This document shows, in pieces, positions 1 to 8,278 of a stretch of DNA of 64,000 nucleotides (position 1 is the first letter of the stretch; every line of letters begins with the position of its first letter). The notes under the pieces were generated by a model, which saw nothing but the letters and a program-made list of their open reading frames with translations, was not told the origin of the DNA and searched no databases. The translations under genes were made by a program, and so were the position numbers. Origin of the DNA: Acidobacteriota bacterium (lineage in GTDB: Bacteria > Acidobacteriota > Vicinamibacteria > Vicinamibacterales > JAKQTR01); the NCBI GenBank assembly GCA_029562975.1, contig JAKQTR010000041.1, forward strand, positions 186,001 through 250,000, given 5' to 3'.

Positions 1-1
1 C

Positions 2-1027
2 GAGACCGGGCCGGCCGGGTATCCCTTCTCGGTCGTGCAGGGCAAGGTGACGGAGCAGTTCGACCTGGCGGCGCCGGACGACAACATGCGACGCCCCGCC
101 ATCGAGGGCTGGATCACGCTGGAGCGGGCGCGGGAGTTGTTCGCGCTGGCCGGCCAGGATTTCGACGCCCTGAAGGCGCGTGCGGCCACCCGGGCGTTCG
201 CGCCGGTCGACCTGGGCGTGCGGGCGTCGATGACCATCGACAGCCGCATCAGGCGCATCGTCTCGAGAAACGTTGTCGGGCTGCTGCCGGGGAGCGACCC
301 GGCCCTTCGCCACGAGTACGTCGTCTTCACGGCGCACTGGGACCACTACGGGATCGGCCCGGAGGTCGACGGGGACCGGATCTACAACGGCGCCCTCGAC
401 AACGCCACCGGCGTGGCCGGGATGATTGAGATGGCGCGGCAGTTCGCTGCCCGCCGGCCCGCGCCGAAGCGGTCTCTGCTGTTCCTGTCGGTCACCGCCG
501 AGGAGCAGGGCCTCCTCGGGTCCGAGTACTACGCCGAGAACCCGCTCTACCCGCTGAACAAGACGCTGGCCGTCATCAACATGGACAGCCTCAACATCCA
601 CGGCCGGACGAAGGACTTTACCGTGGTCGGCCTGGGGGCCTCCGACTTGGACGACTACGCGCGCGACGCTGCCGCGGCGCAGGGCCGCACGGTCCGTCCC
701 GACGCGCGGCCGGAGCAGGGGGGCTACTTCCGGTCGGATCACTTCCCGTTCGCCAAGCGGGGGGTGCCGGCAATCAACGCGGGCGGCGGGGAGGACTTCG
801 TCGGCCGCCCCGACGGGTGGGGGCAGCGGATCTCGGCGGAGTACATCGCGAGGCACTACCACAAGCCGTCGGACGAGGTCCGGCCGGAATGGGACCTCGC
901 CGGCGCGCTGGAAGATCTCCAAGTCTATTACGCCATCGCGGAACGCGCCGCGCGAACGGCCCGGTGGCCCGAGTGGAAGGCGGGCAGCGAGTTCAAGGCC
1001 AGGCGCGACGCGATGCTGGGGCGCTGA
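2..1027 (+). CDS. M28 family zinc aminopeptidase, 5' end outside window
   Basis: The reading frame is already open at the first bases, so the N-terminus (usually a signal peptide plus PA-domain insert in this family) lies upstream of the window. The visible part is the M28 metallopeptidase catalytic domain. Metal-binding motifs appear in family order: HWDH (first His), GALDNATG (bridging Asp), TAEEQGLLGSEYY (the Glu pair), NMDSLN (Asp) and RSDHFPF (last His). M28 enzymes are two-zinc aminopeptidases or carboxypeptidases, in such bacteria usually secreted for peptide degradation. The stop is at 1025-1027, 81 nt before the end of the convergent YceI gene. Family assignment is secure; substrate is unknown. 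Confidence 0.93.
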   Translation, partial: ETGPAGYPFSVVQGKVTEQFDLAAPDDNMRRPAIEGWITLERARELFALAGQDFDALKARAATRAFAPVDLGVRASMTIDSRIRRIVSRNVVGLLPGSDPALRHEYVVFTAHWDHYGIGPEVDGDRIYNGALDNATGVAGMIEMARQFAARRPAPKRSLLFLSVTAEEQGLLGSEYYAENPLYPLNKTLAVINMDSLNIHGRTKDFTVVGLGASDLDDYARDAAAAQGRTVRPDARPEQGGYFRSDHFPFAKRGVPAINAGGGEDFVGRPDGWGQRISAEYIARHYHKPSDEVRPEWDLAGALEDLQVYYAIAERAARTARWPEWKAGSEFKARRDAMLGR

Positions 1028-1108
1028 GCGGCGGCTCGCGGGCCGGCTGCCGCCGCGGAAGCCGGCCGGGCCGAACCGCCGCCGGGCCGCCAGCTCGAGA
1101 CGGAGGGC

Positions 1109-1714
1109 CTACTTCGCCGCCGCCGGCGGCGGCGAGAACAACTCGACATCGATCGTCACCGACACCTCGTCGCCCACCACCAGGCCGCCGCCGTCGAGCG
1201 TGCGGCTCCACGTGAGGCCGAAGTCCTGCCGGTTGATCTTCGTCGTGGCGGTCGTGCCGGTGCGGCTGACGCCCTGCTGGTCCTTGATGATCGGCCGCAT
1301 GGGTTCGGCGTCCAGCACAACCTCCTTCGTCACGCCCTTCATCGTCAGGTTGCCCGTGATCCGGTAGTGGCCGTTCGCCGCGGCCTCGATCTTCTTCGAC
1401 GTGAAGACGATCGTCGGGAATCTGGCGACGTCGAAGAAGTCCGGGCTTCTCAGGTGCGAGTCGCGGCTGGGTTCGCGGGTGTTGATGCCGGCGACGTCGA
1501 TGGCGGCCTCGACCGACGCGGCCGTGGGCTGCTGCGGGTTGTAGGCCGCCGTGCCGGTCACCTTGCCCATGTCGCCGCGAACGGTGGAGACCATCATGTG
1601 GCGCACGGCGAAGGACGCCGCCGAGTGGGACGGGTCGATCGTCCAGGTCTGCGCCTGGGCAAGGCCGGCGCCGGCGCCGCCCATCAAGAGCGCAACGAGA
1701 ACAAGGCGCTTCAT
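1109..1714 (-). CDS. YceI family periplasmic protein
   Basis: This encodes about 201 residues with a Sec signal peptide (MKRLVLVALL... ending AQAQ) followed by one YceI lipocalin-like beta-barrel. The family pattern starts at WTIDPSHSAASFAVRH and continues with GDMGKVTG, the HLRSPDFFD segment, the phrase NLTMKGVTKEV and a C-terminal VGDEVSVTIDVEL strand. YceI proteins bind isoprenoid or amphiphilic lipids in the periplasm and are often base- or stress-induced; the ligand here is unknown. The ATG at 1714 is chosen over an upstream in-frame ATG at 1768 because it follows a strong GGAGGTG Shine-Dalgarno and begins the signal peptide. It is monocistronic and divergent from rsgA. Confidence 0.93.
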   Translation of the reverse strand: MKRLVLVALLMGGAGAGLAQAQTWTIDPSHSAASFAVRHMMVSTVRGDMGKVTGTAAYNPQQPTAASVEAAIDVAGINTREPSRDSHLRSPDFFDVARFPTIVFTSKKIEAAANGHYRITGNLTMKGVTKEVVLDAEPMRPIIKDQQGVSRTGTTATTKINRQDFGLTWSRTLDGGGLVVGDEVSVTIDVELFSPPPAAAK

Positions 1715-1926
1715 GCACACCTCCGGAAGGCCGCGGGGCTGCCGAGCATCGAGCGGGCATTCGCACACCGCGCCGTGTCATAGGATTCGTGCCGCCGCCG
1801 GTTGGTTTCGACCCGATCCGAGGTCGGGCGCCGGGGCGAACCCGGGCGCCTCGCTACTCGGCGCAGGCCTGCGCCACGCGCGTCGCCGCGCCGCCATCCC
1901 GCTCAGGCGTGTGCTAGGCTCCTCCC

Positions 1927-3000
1927 ATGACACTCGAGGCGCTGGGCTGGGACGGCTTCTTCGCGGGCCACTTCGCCGAGATCGGCGGCAAGGGCCTGGT
2001 GCCGGCCCGGGTGACGCTCGAACACCAGCACATCTACAGCGTTCGCACCGCGTCCGCCGAGCTGCTTGCCAGCGTCGCCGGCGGCATGCGCCACCGCGCG
2101 TCCGGCCCGCGCGACTTCCCGGCAGTGGGCGACTGGGTTGCGCTGAGGCCAGGCGGCCACGGTCACCGCGCCGTCATCCGGGCCGTCCTGCCGCGGAGGA
2201 GCCGCTTCTCGCGTAAGGTCGCCGGCGAGACGACCGTCGAGCAGGTGGTCGCCGCCAACGTGGACACGGTGTTCATCGTGATGGGGCTGGACGGCGATTT
2301 CAGCGTCCGCCGTGTCGAGCGGTACCTCGTCACGGCCTGGGACGGCGGCGTATCGCCGGTGGTCGTCCTGAACAAGGCCGACGTGTGCGAGGACGTGGAG
2401 GGAGCCGTCCGCGAGGTGGAAGCCGTGGCGCCGGGCGTACCGGTGCATGCGATGAGCACGAAGTTCGATCGCGACCTCGCCCCCATCGCGCCCTATCTGC
2501 GTTCCGCCAGCACGATTGCGCTGCTCGGGTCGTCCGGCGTCGGCAAGTCCACCATCGTGAACCGGCTCGCAGGCGCCGACGTCCAGCGCACGGCCGATGT
2601 GCGCGCGAGCGATCAGAAGGGGCGGCACACGACGTCGCGGCGCCAGTTGATCGAGCTCCCCGGCGGCGCCCTCCTGATCGACACGCCGGGCATGCGCGAG
2701 CTCCAGCTGTGGGAGGGCGCCTCGGGCATCACGGCGGCCTTCGAGGACATCGAAGCCCTGGCGGCTGGATGCCGGTTTGGCGACTGCCGCCACGACACCG
2801 AGCCGGGCTGCGCCGTGAAGGCCGCTGCAGACGAGGGCCGCCTCGCTGCCGGCCGGCTGGCGAGCTATCGGGTGCTCCAGCGGGAGCGCGCGGCGCTGAG
2901 CGCCCGCCAGGACGAGCGGGGCCTGATCGAGAAGAAGCGCCAGGACAAGATCCTGGGGCGGGCGATCAAGGCGTACCAGTCTCGCAGCAGGACGCGGTGA
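1927..3000 (+). CDS. rsgA: Ribosome small subunit-dependent GTPase A (RsgA/YjeQ)
   Basis: A circularly permuted GTPase of 357 residues that acts late in 30S subunit assembly. The order OB-fold, GTPase, zinc finger is visible. G4 (NKAD, residues 149-152) precedes G1/P-loop (GSSGVGKST, 201-209), G2-like GRHTT (about 232-236) and G3 (DTPG, 252-255), the hallmark permutation. The C-terminal zinc knuckle has Cys282, Cys287, His289 and Cys295 in the FGDCRHDTEPGC segment. Length is normal for the family and the ATG at 1927 gives a full N-terminal OB domain. It stands alone between a divergent YceI gene and the downstream ccmH-like gene. Confidence 0.97.
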   Translation: MTLEALGWDGFFAGHFAEIGGKGLVPARVTLEHQHIYSVRTASAELLASVAGGMRHRASGPRDFPAVGDWVALRPGGHGHRAVIRAVLPRRSRFSRKVAGETTVEQVVAANVDTVFIVMGLDGDFSVRRVERYLVTAWDGGVSPVVVLNKADVCEDVEGAVREVEAVAPGVPVHAMSTKFDRDLAPIAPYLRSASTIALLGSSGVGKSTIVNRLAGADVQRTADVRASDQKGRHTTSRRQLIELPGGALLIDTPGMRELQLWEGASGITAAFEDIEALAAGCRFGDCRHDTEPGCAVKAAADEGRLAAGRLASYRVLQRERAALSARQDERGLIEKKRQDKILGRAIKAYQSRSRTR

Positions 3001-3202
3001 GCGGCGGGCGGGCGGCCGACGGCGGCCCGGGCGCGCCATCCGCGCTGGAGTGCGCGCCGCAGTTGCAGTAAACTGAACCTTCGCCCGGGCGGGTGCAGGC
3101 CGACACGGCCGGATGCGTCGGGACACCGCCGCCGCCTGGAACCGACGGCGCGGCGCCGCGGCTTGCTCCGCCCGCGCCGTCGTCGGATGGAGGAAGCGCC
3201 GC

Positions 3203-3664
3203 ATGGGTTCGCTCGCCCACGTCAGCGTCGCCTTGTGGGTCGCCGCCGCCGCGGCGGCCGTGCCCGTCGACGAGCGTGAGGCGAAGCGGATCGAGGCCCT
3301 CCTCATCGCCCCGTGCTGCTGGTCGCAGCAGGTGTCCGTGCACCAGGGGCCGGTGGTCGACGAGATCAGGCAGGACATCCGGCGCCTGCTCGGCGAGGGC
3401 AAGACGCGCCAGCAAATCCTCGACGTTTACGTCGCGCGCTACGGCGATCGCATCCTTGCCGAGCCCCCGGCCCGCGGCTTCAGCCGCCTGTTTCACGTCG
3501 CGCCGTGGGTCTTCCTGGCTGGGAGCGTCGGCTTGGTGTGGGCCGTCCTCCGCCGGCTCCGGCCGGCGGCGGCGGCGGAAGGCGCGGTGGCCGCCGCGAC
3601 GGCGGCGCCGCCGGACGAAGCGGAATCGGAACGGATCGACGAAGAGCTGCGGAACCTCGACTAG
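3203..3664 (+). CDS. CcmH-like cytochrome c maturation protein with variant PCC motif
   Basis: About 153 residues: a short N-terminal hydrophobic stretch (signal or anchor), a CcmH/CycL-type domain, a second transmembrane helix (HVAPWVFLAGSVGLVWAVL) and an acidic tail. Matching CcmH features are the IEALLIAPCCWSQ opening and the helix DEIRQDIRRLLGEGKTRQQI followed by YVARYGDRIL. Classical CcmH reduces apocytochrome c haem-binding cysteines with an LRCxxC motif; here the pair is the vicinal PCC in APCCW, so reductase chemistry is not assured. The ATG at 3203 follows a GGAGG box and precedes the hydrophobic segment; a longer in-frame start at 3113 has no good RBS. The next gene is a periplasmic peroxiredoxin, so the two may share a thiol-redox role (inference). 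Confidence 0.82.
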   Translation: MGSLAHVSVALWVAAAAAAVPVDEREAKRIEALLIAPCCWSQQVSVHQGPVVDEIRQDIRRLLGEGKTRQQILDVYVARYGDRILAEPPARGFSRLFHVAPWVFLAGSVGLVWAVLRRLRPAAAAEGAVAAATAAPPDEAESERIDEELRNLD

Positions 3665-3703
3665 GAACCGGCAGGATCCTCTCAACCCCCAGAGGAGTTT
3701 TCT

Positions 3704-4246
3704 ATGCGGACGGCTCTGGCGCTGCTGCTCGCGACGGGCGTCTCGATGACCGCTCCGGCGATGGCCCAAACGCCGGCCGCGTTGCTGCAGGCCGGCGACG
3801 CGGCGCCGGCGTTCACGCTGCCGGGTTCGGACGGGGCGACCCATACGCTGGCGGAGTTCGCGGGCAAGCGGGCCGTCGTGCTCGCCTGGTTCCCGAAGGC
3901 CTTCACCGGCGGATGAACGGCCGAGTGCCGGTCGCTCCGTGAGAGCGGCGACCTGATCAGGGGCTACGACGTGGCCTTGTTTGCGGCGAGCGTCGACACG
4001 CCCGAAGACAACAAACGGTTCGCCGAGTCGCTGGCGCTGGACTACCCGATTCTCAGCGACCCCGGCAGGCAGGTAGCGCAGGCATACGGCGTGGTCACTC
4101 CCGAGCGGCAGGTCGCTGCGCGGTGGACGTTCTACATCGGCCTCGACGGGAAGATCCTCGCGGTCGATCGGAACGTCAGCACGGCGACGGCCGGGCAGGA
4201 CGTCGTGGCCAGGCTTGGAGAACTCGGCATCGCCAAGAAGCAGTGA
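3704..4246 (+). CDS. Probable selenocysteine-containing periplasmic peroxiredoxin (in-frame TGA)
   Basis: One reading frame runs from ATG 3704 to the stop at 4244-4246, interrupted only by TGA at 3914-3916. Upstream of it is a Sec signal peptide (ending AMAQ) and the peroxiredoxin start GDAAPAFTLPGSDG...WFPKAFTGG. Downstream, in the same frame, the domain continues TAECRSLRESGDLI, ALFAASVDTPEDNKRFAE, YPILSDPGRQVAQAYGV and a thioredoxin-fold C-terminus. In AhpC/TSA-family proteins the residue after FTGG is the peroxidatic Cys, so TGA replaces exactly that codon, the position of selenocysteine in known Sec-peroxiredoxins. A Cys four residues later (TAEC) is a candidate resolving residue. The RBS is AGAGGAG, 7 nt before the ATG. 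The alternative is a nonsense mutation, but no other lesion is visible and a hairpin suitable for a SECIS follows the TGA. Confidence 0.83.
3917..3953 (+). promoter_or_regulatory. Candidate bacterial SECIS hairpin downstream of the in-frame TGA
   Basis: Immediately after the TGA (3914-3916) the coding strand can fold: GGTC (3930-3933) pairs with GACC (3950-3953), and GCTC (3934-3937) pairs with GAGC (3943-3946). This leaves a five-base loop CGTGA (3938-3942) and a three-base bulge (3947-3949). The loop begins 21 nt after the TGA and has G as its second base. This agrees with the published general bacterial SECIS pattern (short upper stem, G in the first two loop bases, loop roughly 16-37 nt from UGA). 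SelB binding is inferred, and the pairing was done by eye. Confidence 0.55.
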
Positions 4247-4409
4247 GGCCGTCGGCGGCGAGGGCCCGGCTGAATCCGGCCGGGCCGAACACCAATCCGC
4301 GGCCGCCGGGCTCGCGTCCAGGGACGCTGGCCCGGCGGGCCTGAACCGCCAGTCGCCGGGTCGGGACTCGGTAGTGTCCGGCACGTGCGATGAGGCGCGC
4401 GAGACGAGC

Positions 4410-6434
4410 GTGGCACCAGAAGACGCCATCCAGTCGCCATCCCTCGAACAGCAGGTTGAGATCACCGTGCCCGATCGGACGCCCCCTCCGGCGGGCGTCC
4501 TGGCCGACGCGGCCGTGGCCCCAGCGGCGCCTGCCGGGCTCCCCGGGCCGGCCGAGCCGGCCGGGCCTGCCGAGGTTCCCGCGCCAGCCGCGGCGGTCGA
4601 GCCGGCATCGGAAGGGGACGCGGACGGCGAGGATCCCGTCCGCGCTGAGGCGCCTCCGCCGCTGGATCTGACGCCGGCCGAGCAGGCCGAGCGCGTGGCG
4701 CGCATCGGCCAGCTGCTCGACGGGGCCGAACAGGTGCTCGCCGCCACCGATCTGCCCGACGCGCGCACGCGCTGGAACGCCCTGCGCCGCGACTGGACGG
4801 CGCTCGCCGCAGGCGTCGCGCTCGACGACGCCTCGGCGGCGCGCATCGCGGACATCGAGCGGCGCATCGAGGCGAGGGACGCGGCCCTTCGCGAAGCCCG
4901 GACGCGCCAGCAGCAGAACAACCTGGCGCGGCTCCAGGCCCTCTGCGACGAGATGGAGCAACTGGCGCGCAGCGAGCGCCTGAGCCTGCGGGACGCCGAG
5001 CGCGCGCTCCGCGAGATCCGCGCCGCGCTCGACGCGCCAGGGCCGCTGCCGTCCCGCCAGGAACAGCAGGCGGTCGTTGCGCGCCTGAAGGCCGCGCAGT
5101 CCCTGGTCTTCCCTCGCGTGCAGGACCTGCGCGAAGCGGACGGGTGGGAACGCTGGGCCAACGCCGGCGTGCAGGAATCGCTCATCGCCCGCCTCGAGGC
5201 GCTGCGCGACCAGGCGGACCCGGCCGTTATCGCAAAGCAGCTGCGCGTCGTGCAGGACGAGTGGCACAAGGTGCGGGCGGTCCCGCGCGAGAAGGGCCGC
5301 GAGCTGTGGCAGCGCTACAAGATCATCGAAGGCGAGCTGCGCCTGCGCTGCGAGTCCTTTTTCGCGCAACTCGCCGCCGAGCGCGTCGAGAACCTCCGGA
5401 AGAAGGAAGCCCTCTGCGCCCAGGTCGAATCTCTCGCCGACTCGACGGACTGGATCCGCACGGCCGAGGCCATCAAGGCCATCCAGGCGCAGTGGAAAAC
5501 CATCGGGCCCGTGACGCCGGGGCACGAAAAGGCGGTGTGGGAGCGGTTCCGCGCGGCCTGCGACCGCTTCTTCACGCGCCGCAAGACCGACCTGACAGAG
5601 CGGAAGGCCGTCTGGCTCGCGAACCTGAAGAAGAAGGAGGCCATCTGCGCCGAGGCGGAGGCGCTCAGCGAGAGCACCGACTGGGAGCGCGCGCTGGCGG
5701 ACGTGAAGCGAATCCAGGCCGAGTGGCGCCTGGTCGGGCCCGTCAAGCGCAACCGGTCCGAGGCGCTGCTCGCCCGCTTCCATGCCGCGTGCGAGAAGTT
5801 CTTTGACCGCTACGCGCACCGCAACGACCACCAGCTGGCGCAGCAGGCAGCGGCGCGCGAAGGGCTCTGTGCCGAGCTCGAAGGCCTGCTCACGCCGGCC
5901 GAGGAAGCCCCGCCCGGCGAGGTCGATCCGGCCGAAGGCCTCGCGAAGAAGGTGCTTGCACTGAAGCGGCAGTGGGACCAGTCCCCCGTCCTGCCCAAGG
6001 CCCAGGCCGAGCCGCTCGTCCAGCGGTTCGACACGGCGCTGCACGCGGTCATCCGGTCGAAACCGGAGGCCTTCAGGGGCACGGACCTCGATCCGGAAGC
6101 CGCGCGGCGGAAGATGGAGCAGCTCTGCCAGCTCGTCGAGCGGCACGCCGGCGACGAGAAGGCAGGCGACCAGCGGTCTCCCGCCGAGATCCTGGCCGCC
6201 CAGCTGCGCGAGGCGCTGGCGGCGAACACCATCGGCGGGCGGGCGGACGAAGAGGCCCGGTGGCGGAACGCCGCCGACGAGGTGCGCCGGGCGCAGGCAT
6301 CGTGGCGCCGGCTTGCGCCGCTGCCGGACGAGCGCGAGCAGGAGCTCGAGGCGCGGTTCCAGCGTGCGTGCACGCGGTTCTTCCGGCAGCTGGAGCAGCG
6401 GCGGCGTCCCGCGTCCCAGGGGCCGCGGCGCTAG
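4410..6434 (+). CDS. DUF349 repeat, coiled-coil protein
   Basis: A long alpha-helical protein with several DUF349 repeats. Each repeat has the pattern of a conserved W in a 'W..IG.V....' segment followed by RF..AC..FF: see WKTIGPVTPGHEKAVWERF with ACDRFF, WRLVGPVKRNRSEALLARF with ACEKFF, and the final ACTRFF. The first 150 or so residues are low-complexity Pro/Ala-rich. DUF349 proteins are poorly characterised, predicted cytoplasmic coiled-coil scaffolds. No ATG occurs near the 5' end. The GTG at 4410 is preferred because it does not overlap the peroxiredoxin; a TTG at 4215 would overlap it by 32 nt. The start is therefore uncertain. It ends 16 nt before pepF and may be cotranscribed with it. 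Confidence 0.85.
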   Translation: MAPEDAIQSPSLEQQVEITVPDRTPPPAGVLADAAVAPAAPAGLPGPAEPAGPAEVPAPAAAVEPASEGDADGEDPVRAEAPPPLDLTPAEQAERVARIGQLLDGAEQVLAATDLPDARTRWNALRRDWTALAAGVALDDASAARIADIERRIEARDAALREARTRQQQNNLARLQALCDEMEQLARSERLSLRDAERALREIRAALDAPGPLPSRQEQQAVVARLKAAQSLVFPRVQDLREADGWERWANAGVQESLIARLEALRDQADPAVIAKQLRVVQDEWHKVRAVPREKGRELWQRYKIIEGELRLRCESFFAQLAAERVENLRKKEALCAQVESLADSTDWIRTAEAIKAIQAQWKTIGPVTPGHEKAVWERFRAACDRFFTRRKTDLTERKAVWLANLKKKEAICAEAEALSESTDWERALADVKRIQAEWRLVGPVKRNRSEALLARFHAACEKFFDRYAHRNDHQLAQQAAAREGLCAELEGLLTPAEEAPPGEVDPAEGLAKKVLALKRQWDQSPVLPKAQAEPLVQRFDTALHAVIRSKPEAFRGTDLDPEAARRKMEQLCQLVERHAGDEKAGDQRSPAEILAAQLREALAANTIGGRADEEARWRNAADEVRRAQASWRRLAPLPDEREQELEARFQRACTRFFRQLEQRRRPASQGPRR

Positions 6435-6450
6435 CCCGCCAGGACGCCTC

Positions 6451-8274
6451 GTGAAGCCGCAGACTCGGGAGCGCGCCGAGATTCCCGACCGCTACAAGTG
6501 GGATCTGTCCGCCATCTACCCGTCCTGGGACGCCTGGGACGAGGCGTACGCCCGCCTCGGCGCGCTCGTGTCGGCATTTGCGTCGCGGCGGGGCACCCTC
6601 GCCTCGGGCCCGGGCGCGCTGCTCGAGGCCCTGCGGGCCGCCGACGAGCTCGGGCGCCTCGCGCACTCGGTCTACTACTTCCCGGCGCTCTTTCACGACC
6701 AGGACCAGCGCGACAATGCGGTGGGCGCCCGTCGGCAGATGGCCCAGATCCAGGTGGCGCGGTGGCAGGAGGCCGCCTCCTGGTTCAACCCGGAGCTGCT
6801 CGAGATCCCGCTCGCGCGCGTGCGCGAGTGGATGGCGGGCCGGGCCGACCTGGCTGTCTACCGGTTCGCCGTGGAGAACCTGTACCGCCTGCAGACGCAT
6901 GTGCTGGACGCGAAAGGCGAGCGGCTCATGTCGCTGGTCAGCCGCTTCGACTCCACGGCCGCCGAGGCGTACGAGGCGCTGTCCACCGCCGACGCCGCGT
7001 TCCCGACCATCGAACTGACCGACGGCCGCCGCGTCACGGTGTCCTACGGGGAGTACCGATCGATCCTGACCACCTCCCGCCAGCAGGCGGATCGCGAGGC
7101 GGCGTTCCGCGCGTACTTGGGCACGTTCGAGGCGTCGCGCAACACGTACGCGGCGCTCTACAACGGCGTCTGCCAGCGGGATTGGGCCGCGGCGCAGGCC
7201 AGGGGGTACGGCTCCACCCTCGAGGCCGCTCTTTTCGTCCACGACATCCCTCCAGCCGTCGTGGAGACGCTGATTGCCGTGACGCGCGCCAACGCCGCGT
7301 CGCTGCAGCGCTACCACCGGCTGCGGAAGCGGGCGCTCGGCCTGGATCGCTACTGCCTCTTCGACGGCCAGGTGCCCATCGTCGGCCTGGAGCGCGCGTA
7401 CGACTACGACGAAGCCCGGGCCTGGATCGAGGCTTCGGTGGCGCCGCTCGGCGCCGAATACCAGGCGCTGGTCGAGCGGAGCTTCGAGCGCGCGAGCATC
7501 GACGTCTACGAGAACGACGGCAAGCGCAGCGGCGCGTACTCGGCGCCGGTGTACGGCGTGCACCCGTACATCCTGCTCAACCACAACGACACCCTGGACG
7601 CCGTCTTCACCCTGGCCCACGAGATGGGCCACAGCATCCATACCGTCCTGGCCCATGCGAACCAGCCGTTCGTGTACTCGGACTACACCATCTTCGTCGC
7701 CGAGGTGCCGTCCACGCTGGCCGAGGCGCTGCTGCTCGACCACCTGCTCGAGCGGACCGCCGATTCGCGCGAGCGCGTCGTGCTGCTGGAGCACGCGATC
7801 GAGAGCATCGCCGGGACCTTCTTCAGCCAGGTCCTCTACGCCGACTTCGAGCTGCGGGCGCACCGGCTGGTCGAGGCGAACCAGGCCATCACGGCCGATG
7901 TCCTGGGCGACATCTGGGAGGGCCTGCTCGCCGACTACTACGGCGGGACGCTCGACGCGGAGCCCCTGGCCCGCCTGACGTGGGCGCGCGTGCCGCACTT
8001 CTTTTCGACGCCTTATTACGTCTATCAGTACGCCACCTGCTTCGCCTCGGCGTCCAGGCTCGCCGACCAGATCCTCCGCGGCGCCGAGGCGTCGAGGGCC
8101 GACGCGGTCGGCCGCTATCTGGATCTGCTCAAAGCCGGCGGGAGCGGCCACCCGATGGACCTGTTGCGCCGGGCCGGAGTGGACCTGCGCGATGCCGACA
8201 CCGTCGAATCGGTCGTCGGCAGGTTCGACACGCTCGTGTCGCGCCTGGAAGGGGAGCTGCCCGGGGTGCTGTGA
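6451..8274 (+). CDS. pepF: Oligoendopeptidase F, M3 family zinc metallopeptidase
   Basis: About 607 residues with the PepF layout: an N-terminal oligopeptidase F domain (RYKWDLSAIYPSW at the start) and an M3 catalytic domain. The zinc site AHEMGHSIH gives His390-Glu391 and His394, and the third ligand is expected in the following AEVPSTLAEALL helix. The family phrase YVYQYATCFASA is near the C-terminus. It hydrolyses short peptides in the cytoplasm, consistent with no signal peptide. A GTG start at 6451 is used, just after the DUF349 stop, because longer versions run into that gene. The 607-residue length is typical. Confidence 0.95.
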   Translation: MKPQTRERAEIPDRYKWDLSAIYPSWDAWDEAYARLGALVSAFASRRGTLASGPGALLEALRAADELGRLAHSVYYFPALFHDQDQRDNAVGARRQMAQIQVARWQEAASWFNPELLEIPLARVREWMAGRADLAVYRFAVENLYRLQTHVLDAKGERLMSLVSRFDSTAAEAYEALSTADAAFPTIELTDGRRVTVSYGEYRSILTTSRQQADREAAFRAYLGTFEASRNTYAALYNGVCQRDWAAAQARGYGSTLEAALFVHDIPPAVVETLIAVTRANAASLQRYHRLRKRALGLDRYCLFDGQVPIVGLERAYDYDEARAWIEASVAPLGAEYQALVERSFERASIDVYENDGKRSGAYSAPVYGVHPYILLNHNDTLDAVFTLAHEMGHSIHTVLAHANQPFVYSDYTIFVAEVPSTLAEALLLDHLLERTADSRERVVLLEHAIESIAGTFFSQVLYADFELRAHRLVEANQAITADVLGDIWEGLLADYYGGTLDAEPLARLTWARVPHFFSTPYYVYQYATCFASASRLADQILRGAEASRADAVGRYLDLLKAGGSGHPMDLLRRAGVDLRDADTVESVVGRFDTLVSRLEGELPGVL

Positions 8275-8278
8275 CGCC

